NCBI GenBank assembly: GCA_964544145.1
Contig: CAZJAT010000038.1
Coordinates: 1-11,408, forward strand
Source of the DNA: CAZJAT01 sp964544145
GTDB lineage: Bacteria > Hydrothermota > 32-111
Direction of reading: 5' to 3'
DNA length: 11,408 bases
Shown: piece after piece, positions 6,842 to 11,408 of the stretch
Layout of the letters: the number at the start of each line of letters is the position of its first letter
Position numbering within the stretch: position 1 is the stretch's first letter
Program-made: the position numbers and the translations under genes
The notes under the pieces: generated by a model
Told to the model about the DNA's origin: nothing
Databases searched by the model: none
What the model saw: only the letters and a program-made list of their open reading frames with translations

Positions 6842-8387
6842 TGCTAATATTCCTTTTTATTAAATACTGTTGTCCCAGTGATAGTATGTTATAAGTAAGC
6901 CAGTACAGAACGACACCTGATGGGAAATTAAGAAAGAAAACAGTCATAATAATGGGCAAGGTGTAAGTGAGCATTTTCTGCTGATTATCTGTAGCAGTAA
7001 GACGCTGAGAGAAAAACATGCTTATACCTGTAACAATGGGTAGAATATAGTAAGGATCTTTTGCAGAAAGATCAATAATCCAAAAAATGAAGGGAGCCCC
7101 TCTCAGTGCTATAGTTGTTCTCAAAATCTGATAGAGAGCAAAAAAGATAGGCATCTGTATGAACATGGGCAAACAACCGGTAAATGGGTTGACATTGTAT
7201 TTTTTATACAATTTCATTGTTTCGGCATTTAATTTTTCGGGGTCTTTTTTATATTTTTTCTGCAATTCTTTTAGCTCAGGCTGAATCATCTGCATTTTTC
7301 TCATTGATGTATAACTCTTGAATGTCAGGGGAGAGAAGAGAAGAATGAATAATGTCGCAAAGATAACAATTACAAATCCATAATTAGGTATGTAATTGTA
7401 AAGCCAGGATATAAATATTAATATTATCCTGCTTATAGGAGATATCCATGACCAGCCGAAATTGACAATCTTGTCCATTCCATTGTCATAAGCCGATAAT
7501 ATCTGATAATCAATGGGACCTGCATATATCATTATATTACTGTCATCAAATATGAATTGAGCTCCAATTCTGCCTTCATCCAATCCAAATGCAGTATAAC
7601 TATCGCCTTTGCCCTCAAGACCAATAAAGAAATATTTGGTCTGCAAGCCCATCCATTGGTAATTTCCTGACATTGTGTACCCGTCTTTTGCCTGTTTGTG
7701 CTTGGTTCTTATAAGATTTTCATTGCTGTAAGCATTCACTGAAAAGAAGGTCAAATCATCTTTTTCATTTATTTCAGTTGAGTTTATACCATTATCAGCA
7801 GTATATATTATTTTGTCAGGAGTGAGATTTGTTTCAATCCTATGTTGAATAAAATATGAATCCTTTGTAAAAATATAGATACGCTTAATGTAAATATTCT
7901 TGTCAGAGTAAACCATTATCAGGGAATCCCTGTCTGACCGAAGTGGATTTATGTCCCCTTCATACTGAACAGTGAAATTAAGATTTCTGCAGTCAATATT
8001 TTCTTTTGATGACATAATTATGCCAAGCAATATACTCTTTGATGGTATTAATTCCAGCAATGAATCCTTTAATGCAGGAAGATCACTTAGAATGATGGAA
8101 CTGATTCCTCCTGAAATACTTGATATGGTTCCTCTGAATCTGCTGTTTTCAAACACAATATTTGCAGTATCAATTGCAGCAAAACTCTCTTCCGGTATTA
8201 ATGTTGATATTTTATCAATAGGGGATTCTTTTATTGTATTGATTTCAGTTGAATCAGTTATTTCTGCACTGCTCAGTGAATCTCCGGATATCTGACTTGA
8301 TGCATTCTTATTGCCGATAAATGTATACATATAGAATACACCAATAACCAAAACAAACATAATGAGCAGTTTCATATTATTATTCAT
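6804..8387 (-). CDS. yidC: Membrane protein insertase YidC (Oxa1 family)
   Basis: YidC inserts and folds inner-membrane proteins, alone or with SecYEG. The 527 residues contain an N-terminal anchor (about 6-24), a large periplasmic domain (about 27-310) typical of diderms, and the conserved five-helix core from about 320. Landmarks are the cytoplasmic segment SMRKMQMIQPELKELQKKY, NPFTGCLPMFIQMPIFFALY (400-419), DLSAKDPYYILPI and FPSGVVLYWLTYNI. The first core helix after the periplasmic domain reads YGFVIVIFATLFILLFSPLT (336-355). Aligned without gaps to E. coli YidC, I348 occupies the place of the conserved groove arginine (R366). The start has a strong SD AAGGAG that overlaps the yidD stop. 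The 3' end overlaps jag by 38 bp. Confidence 0.97.
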   Translation of the reverse strand: MNNNMKLLIMFVLVIGVFYMYTFIGNKNASSQISGDSLSSAEITDSTEINTIKESPIDKISTLIPEESFAAIDTANIVFENSRFRGTISSISGGISSIILSDLPALKDSLLELIPSKSILLGIIMSSKENIDCRNLNFTVQYEGDINPLRSDRDSLIMVYSDKNIYIKRIYIFTKDSYFIQHRIETNLTPDKIIYTADNGINSTEINEKDDLTFFSVNAYSNENLIRTKHKQAKDGYTMSGNYQWMGLQTKYFFIGLEGKGDSYTAFGLDEGRIGAQFIFDDSNIMIYAGPIDYQILSAYDNGMDKIVNFGWSWISPISRIILIFISWLYNYIPNYGFVIVIFATLFILLFSPLTFKSYTSMRKMQMIQPELKELQKKYKKDPEKLNAETMKLYKKYNVNPFTGCLPMFIQMPIFFALYQILRTTIALRGAPFIFWIIDLSAKDPYYILPIVTGISMFFSQRLTATDNQQKMLTYTLPIIMTVFFLNFPSGVVLYWLTYNILSLGQQYLIKRNISNETKRKEIEQND

Positions 8388-8392
8388 AGAGT

Positions 8393-8399
8393 CTCCTTA
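8393..8399 (-). promoter_or_regulatory. SD of yidC overlapping the yidD stop
   Basis: The - strand reads TAAGGAG: the yidD stop TAA (8397-8399) shares bases with the SD AAGGAG (8393-8398), five bases before the yidC ATG. This suggests coupled translation and fixes the yidC start at 8387. Confidence 0.75.
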
Positions 8400-8606
8400 T
8401 TTAAGAGGGTCATATCCGCCGGGATGAAACGGATGACATCTGAATATCCTATTCAGAGTGAGTATTAATGCGTGAATAAAATTATATTTTCTGAATGCTT
8501 GAAGCGAATAATCCGAGCAAGTAGGATAAAACCTGCATGTTGCCGGTTTAATCGGAGAAATGAATTTTCTGTAAATAATAATGAAAAAAACTGCGATTCT
8601 GTTCAT
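8397..8606 (-). CDS. yidD: Membrane protein insertion efficiency factor YidD
   Basis: The 69-residue protein is close to the usual 70-85 of this family. It has an amphipathic/hydrophobic N-terminal segment (MNRIAVFFIIIYRKFISP) and both hallmark motifs: CRFYPTCSDYS and RCHPFHPGGYDP. YidD sits at the inner face of the membrane and helps YidC-dependent insertion in E. coli. Its ATG overlaps the rnpA stop by four bases (ATGA), and yidC follows 9 bp later with its SD built on the yidD stop. The position between rnpA and yidC is the canonical one, which supports the call strongly. Confidence 0.97.
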   Translation of the reverse strand: MNRIAVFFIIIYRKFISPIKPATCRFYPTCSDYSLQAFRKYNFIHALILTLNRIFRCHPFHPGGYDPLK

Positions 8607-8929
8607 TTTTTGATCCTATTTGCAATTTCCTTCATATCCTTGCAGATATCGTTAAAAGCAATTTCTCTTTTTAATGCAATAAAAAAATAACAATATTTGT
8701 CATTAAAAAAAGATTCATTCTTTCTGTATGATTCACGCAATAGGCGTTTAAGATAATTTCTTTCCACATTGTTTTTGGCGGTTTTTCTTTTAACAGAAAA
8801 TCCTGCGGATTTCTCATCACAGTCAGAAAAGAGAACTGTTATACATTGCCCTGACATTCTAGCGGGTTTCCTAAACAGATCTTTTATTTTCTGGCCTTTC
8901 AAAACAGGGGAATTTCCCACATATCTCAT
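8603..8929 (-). CDS. rnpA: Ribonuclease P protein component
   Basis: RnpA is the protein subunit that assists the catalytic RNase P RNA in maturing tRNA 5' ends. The 108-residue product is of normal size. It carries the central basic 'RNR' signature as KNNVERNYLKRLLRES, preceded by GFSVKRKTAK. The N-terminus (MRYVGNSPVLKGQKIKDLF) is slightly divergent. The ATG overlaps the rpmH stop in an ATGA arrangement, and the stop overlaps the yidD ATG in the same way, so the three small genes are translationally linked. The RNase P RNA gene is not in this window. Confidence 0.96.
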   Translation of the reverse strand: MRYVGNSPVLKGQKIKDLFRKPARMSGQCITVLFSDCDEKSAGFSVKRKTAKNNVERNYLKRLLRESYRKNESFFNDKYCYFFIALKREIAFNDICKDMKEIANRIKK

Positions 8930-9075
8930 AATCTGGGATCAGATACTGTAAGATATTTTCTTCCCTTTGCCCTTCTACGGGAAAGCATCTTTCTTCCATT
9001 TTTCGTTTGCATGCGTTTGCGGAATCCGTGTCTTCTTTTTCTTTTAATATTGCTTGGATTATATGTCGGTTTCAT
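8926..9075 (-). CDS. rpmH: 50S ribosomal protein L34
   Basis: Read directly on the - strand, this ORF encodes 49 residues beginning MKPTYNPSNIKRKRRHGFR and continuing KRMQTKNGRKMLSRRRAKGR, which is the classic L34 sequence. L34 is a small, very basic protein of the large ribosomal subunit. The last residues (KYLTVSDPRL) are a slightly longer tail than the usual KGR(K)xLx(V)S end. The start is preceded by a perfect AGGAGGT SD, and the stop overlaps the rnpA ATG by four bases. It is the first gene of the operon. dnaA, its frequent neighbour, is not upstream. Confidence 0.97.
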   Translation of the reverse strand: MKPTYNPSNIKRKRRHGFRKRMQTKNGRKMLSRRRAKGRKYLTVSDPRL

Positions 9076-9078
9076 TGT

Positions 9079-9085
9079 ACCTCCT
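9079..9085 (-). promoter_or_regulatory. Strong SD of rpmH
   Basis: The - strand reads AGGAGGT, a full anti-SD complement, three bases before the rpmH ATG. It sits next to a GC-rich palindrome (GCCGGC) that is unusual in this AT-rich spacer. It fixes the rpmH start and shows that this genome uses SD-led initiation. Confidence 0.8.
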
Positions 9086-9129
9086 GGCCGGCATCATAAA
9101 TTATATTAATAAAACATTTAAGGTTTAAT

Positions 9130-9157
9130 ATTTTATATAATAAAACAATTATGTCAA
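9130..9157 (-). promoter_or_regulatory. Promoter of the rpmH-topA operon
   Basis: On the - strand a perfect TTGACA (9152-9157) is separated by 16 bp from TAAAAT (9130-9135, 5 of 6 matches to TATAAT). Transcription would begin near 9123 and give a leader of about 48 nt before rpmH. No other comparable promoter was seen at the gene junctions I checked downstream, so it may drive all nine genes. Confidence 0.7.
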
Positions 9158-9172
9158 GACCTATGATTTATG

Positions 9173-9200
9173 TTGAAACTTTAGCATAAATATATATAAT
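9173..9200 (+). promoter_or_regulatory. Promoter of the methyltransferase/propeller unit
   Basis: TTGAAA (9173-9178) and a perfect TATAAT (9195-9200) are spaced by 16 bp. Transcription would start near 9207, leaving a leader of about 31 nt with a modest SD (AGGAAA, 9229-9234) before the ATG at 9238. The -35 box lies 15 bp from the -35 box of the divergent rpmH promoter. The rest of the 162-bp divergent spacer is AT-rich, with no other feature seen. Confidence 0.65.
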
Positions 9201-9237
9201 ACTCTAAAATATTAGAATTAATTATAACAGGAAATTT

Positions 9238-9903
9238 ATGATATCATTAAAGCATATACATAAAAATGCAGACAGTATATCCGGATGGCTGTCTCACAAT
9301 GAAGGTGAGCTTCTGTTTAAACTGGCTTCGAAAGCACATGGAGATATAGTGGAGATAGGTTCATATGAAGGTAAATCCACATATTATCTCTGTATGGGCA
9401 AACAAAATATAGGAAATGGTGCAATATATGCTGTTGATACATTCACGGGATCAGCTGAACATAGAAAACACGGCAGTATTGATACATATGATACGTTTAC
9501 CGGCAATATGAAGCGATTGAATGTAATAGATAATATTTCAATAATGAAAATGGAATCAGTTAAGGCAGCTGAATTACTGAAGGGGCCTTTTGCCCTTATT
9601 TTCATTGATGGTTCTCACGAATATGCTGATATAAAACAGGATATTATGTTATGGTCAGAAAAACTTGAAGAAAATGGTGTTATTGCAGTACATGATATGA
9701 TTGACTGGGATGGACCAAAGAGAGCATTTTATGAGCTTATATTGAAGAGTTTTATGTTCTCAGTGAAAGGGAGGGCTCATTCACTTATGTATGCTGAAAA
9801 GAAGATTCCCAGTGTATTTGAATGTATGATGAATTATATTCATTTTGCATTGAGAGGATTATATGAAATTGCTTATAGAATTAAAAGGGCAATCATGAAA
9901 TGA
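9238..9903 (+). CDS. Class I SAM-dependent methyltransferase (Methyltransf_24-like)
   Basis: The 221-residue protein has a Rossmann-type methyltransferase core. Motif I is DIVEIGSYEGKSTYYL (about 36-51), the acidic loop after strand 2 is YAVDTFTG with D67, and motif IV-like FIDGSHEYADIKQD (122-135) carries D124 and H127. GVIAVHDMIDWDGP (147-160) follows. This pattern (EIGSYEGKST ... DGSHEY ... HD) is typical of methyltransferases in the Methyltransf_24 group, often found with glycan or cell-surface genes; the substrate cannot be told here. The C-terminal 30 residues are basic with an amphipathic look. It is cytoplasmic by sequence. The stop overlaps the next ATG (ATGA), so it is co-translated with the secreted propeller gene. 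Confidence 0.88.
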   Translation: MISLKHIHKNADSISGWLSHNEGELLFKLASKAHGDIVEIGSYEGKSTYYLCMGKQNIGNGAIYAVDTFTGSAEHRKHGSIDTYDTFTGNMKRLNVIDNISIMKMESVKAAELLKGPFALIFIDGSHEYADIKQDIMLWSEKLEENGVIAVHDMIDWDGPKRAFYELILKSFMFSVKGRAHSLMYAEKKIPSVFECMMNYIHFALRGLYEIAYRIKRAIMK

Positions 9904-11345
9904 AGATTTTTAATTTTTTTCTGATAATATTATCTGCTTTTATAATAATGTCTACATCTATGGGACCATATAGGAATGATGCAGGAAATGAAAATATTGA
10001 GATCATTTCCGGTACATTCCTCGGCAATGAGACGCGTTCAATGTATGGAAAAGGACCAGTTCCTGAAGAACTGAACATAAAGTGGAGATATTATATAGGA
10101 GGGGGAGAAACGGTAGTATATAAGGATACAACCGTGTGGTATGGTATAGGGTGGACAGGACAACCGACAATGTACAGGGAAAATGATTCATTATACCTTA
10201 TTATAGGTGGTTTTGACCATAAAGTTCATAAAATAAATGCCGAAACCGGCAGGGATGTGTGGACATATGAATTTGATGATATTATTAAAGGAACAGCAAC
10301 ACTGTTAAGGGATTTTGATTCAATTATAATATTGCAGGGCAGCAGAAGAGGTGTAAATAAGGCATTCACAGATCCTCTTGTGCATAGTTTCCGGGCTATA
10401 TCTGGTAAATCAGGAGAGGAACTGTGGAGATTCAATATTCCGCTGACAGATTCATATTCAAGGGATATTGATGGCAGTGCTTTGATACTCAATGACAGGA
10501 TAATATTGGGTGCAGAGAATGGATATGTTTATATTATCAATCCCTTTAAGACATATAATAAGAATGGATTTACCTATCCTGTTATTGAAAAGAGCATTAA
10601 ATTATATGATTATAATGATATTGAAGCGCATAAATGGAATCTGGTTATAGAATCATCACCATCATATTTTGGAGACAGAGTTTTTATAACATCAGGAGCG
10701 GGGCATATTTATGCTTTAGATGTGCATACATGGGATATTGTAATGGATATCAAAACGGGGTCTGATATGGATGGTTCCCCGGTTATATGCAGAGATGGCA
10801 GTATATTGTGCACAATAGAAAAGGAATATATTAAAGGATTGGGCGGTGTATTGAAGATCAATCCTGATAATAGTGTTGCCTGGTATTTCCCGACAGCTGA
10901 TAGGGAGCTGACATCATGGAAAGGCGGAGTTATAGGCAGTGTTGCTATCAGTGATTACATAGAAAACGAGTATAATCAATTAGCGGCATTCAATGCTATT
11001 GACGGATATATGTATGTTGTCCGGCTTAATCAAATTCTATCTGACAGCATGGTGCTTGGATATGATTCCCTGTCATTATTTCACACCCCTGAAATGGTTT
11101 TCAAATATTATATCGGGGGTTCCATATCAACACCGCTTCTTATTGATGATTATCTTATTACTGCGGGTTATGATTCGGCATTGAGGATATTTAAGATTGA
11201 TTATGATTCAATGCAGATTACTCAGTCAGCATATATATATCTACCCGGTTCCATTGAAGGAACACCTGTTGTTTATGATGGATTTATATATGTTGGCTGT
11301 AGGGATGGTTATCTTTACTGCCTGGGGGAAGATAGTGGCTGGTAA
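9900..11345 (+). CDS. Secreted PQQ-type beta-propeller repeat protein
   Basis: The 481-residue product starts with a hydrophobic signal segment (MKIFNFFLIILSAFIIMSTS) without a lipobox cysteine, so it is probably exported. The rest shows repeated PQQ/quinoprotein-like blades: KVHKINAETGRDVWTYEF (about 108-125), FRAISGKSGEELWRFNI (164-180), NGYVYIINPF (207-216), GHIYALDVHTWDIV (268-281), LTSWKGGVIGSVA (337-349) and GFIYVGCRDGYLYCLG (461-476). These are phrases of the type 'DG.vyal....G...W'. Whether it binds a quinone cofactor or acts as a scaffold, as BamB does, is not shown. The ATG overlaps the methyltransferase stop. The last seven residues (LGEDSGW) and the stop are encoded by the right-hand composite repeat, so the C-terminus may have been reshaped by it. 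Confidence 0.85.
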   Translation: MKIFNFFLIILSAFIIMSTSMGPYRNDAGNENIEIISGTFLGNETRSMYGKGPVPEELNIKWRYYIGGGETVVYKDTTVWYGIGWTGQPTMYRENDSLYLIIGGFDHKVHKINAETGRDVWTYEFDDIIKGTATLLRDFDSIIILQGSRRGVNKAFTDPLVHSFRAISGKSGEELWRFNIPLTDSYSRDIDGSALILNDRIILGAENGYVYIINPFKTYNKNGFTYPVIEKSIKLYDYNDIEAHKWNLVIESSPSYFGDRVFITSGAGHIYALDVHTWDIVMDIKTGSDMDGSPVICRDGSILCTIEKEYIKGLGGVLKINPDNSVAWYFPTADRELTSWKGGVIGSVAISDYIENEYNQLAAFNAIDGYMYVVRLNQILSDSMVLGYDSLSLFHTPEMVFKYYIGGSISTPLLIDDYLITAGYDSALRIFKIDYDSMQITQSAYIYLPGSIEGTPVVYDGFIYVGCRDGYLYCLGEDSGW

Positions 11346-11408
11346 ACTGGTGAGCTGGTAAAATAGTTACTGGTAAGCTGGTGGCTGGTAAAATAGTTAC
11401 TGGTAAGC
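11320..11408. repeat. Right copy of CTGGT-type composite repeat
   Basis: The leader GCCTGGGGGAAGATAGT (11320-11336) differs from the left copy at one of 17 positions. The following CTGGT array contains a 30-bp tandem period: 11354-11378 recurs exactly at 11384-11408, where the window ends, so the array continues outside. A 35-nt block at 11370-11404 equals 51-85. The first 26 bases lie inside the propeller gene and include its stop codon. No transposase or clear terminal inverted repeats accompany it. Confidence 0.85.

Noticed and set aside
7972..8295. 107-codon + strand frame opposite yidC
   Set aside because: It is antisense to the variable periplasmic domain of YidC, shows low-complexity Ser/Ile/Leu composition, and has no supporting initiation signal.
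9076..9237. Replication origin next to rpmH
   Set aside because: The spacer is AT-rich, but I see no DnaA-box consensus and no dnaA gene. The sequence is explained by two divergent promoters.
31..11408. Composite mobile element bounded by the two repeats
   Set aside because: The interior is mostly an essential housekeeping operon. No transposase, integrase or terminal inverted repeats were seen.

Overview
The window is AT-rich and looks like the chromosome of a diderm (Gram-negative-type) bacterium. YidC has an N-terminal anchor followed by a large periplasmic domain, and one secreted protein has a lipobox. Shine-Dalgarno (SD) sites are clear (AGGAGGT before rpmH, AAGGAG before yidC), and promoters resemble TTGACA/TATAAT. 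Both features argue against typical Bacteroidota. Low-complexity intergenic repeats (CTGGTRA-type and TTGAAMC-type) recall AT-rich candidate phyla of the FCB or WOR-3 kind, but that placement is a guess.

Layout. Positions 1-237 hold repeats and a probable leaderless promoter. A putative lipoprotein gene follows on the + strand (238-1152) and meets topA tail to tail with a 24-bp overlap. From 9075 down to 1129 the - strand carries nine tightly packed housekeeping genes: rpmH, rnpA, yidD, yidC, jag/khpB, mnmE, rph, rluD and topA. Nearly every junction overlaps or has the SD inside the previous stop codon, so this looks like one long operon driven from about 9130-9157. The small ORF of rpmH (49 aa) was read directly from the sequence. 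A back-to-back promoter at 9173-9200 drives a two-gene + strand unit: a class I SAM methyltransferase and a secreted PQQ-type beta-propeller. The window ends in a second copy of the repeat seen at its left edge.

How the genes work together. rpmH, rnpA, yidD and yidC are the conserved ribosome / tRNA-processing / membrane-insertion block that often lies next to dnaA; dnaA is not present here. jag, mnmE, rph and rluD extend it with RNA-binding, tRNA and rRNA modification and tRNA 3'-end trimming. topA closes the operon with control of DNA supercoiling. The flanking + strand genes are accessory and encode secreted propeller-like proteins.

Points that stand out: (1) jag lacks its R3H domain and has an in-phase -1 slippery heptamer (A AAA AAC) just before its end, leading exactly into the mnmE frame, while mnmE itself has only a TTG start; (2) YidC has Ile where the conserved Arg of the hydrophilic groove should be; (3) RNase PH lacks its usual N-terminal segment; (4) composite repeats with a shared 17-nt leader flank the window, and the right copy supplies the last codons and stop of the propeller gene; (5) a TATAAT box sits 6 nt before the lipoprotein ATG.
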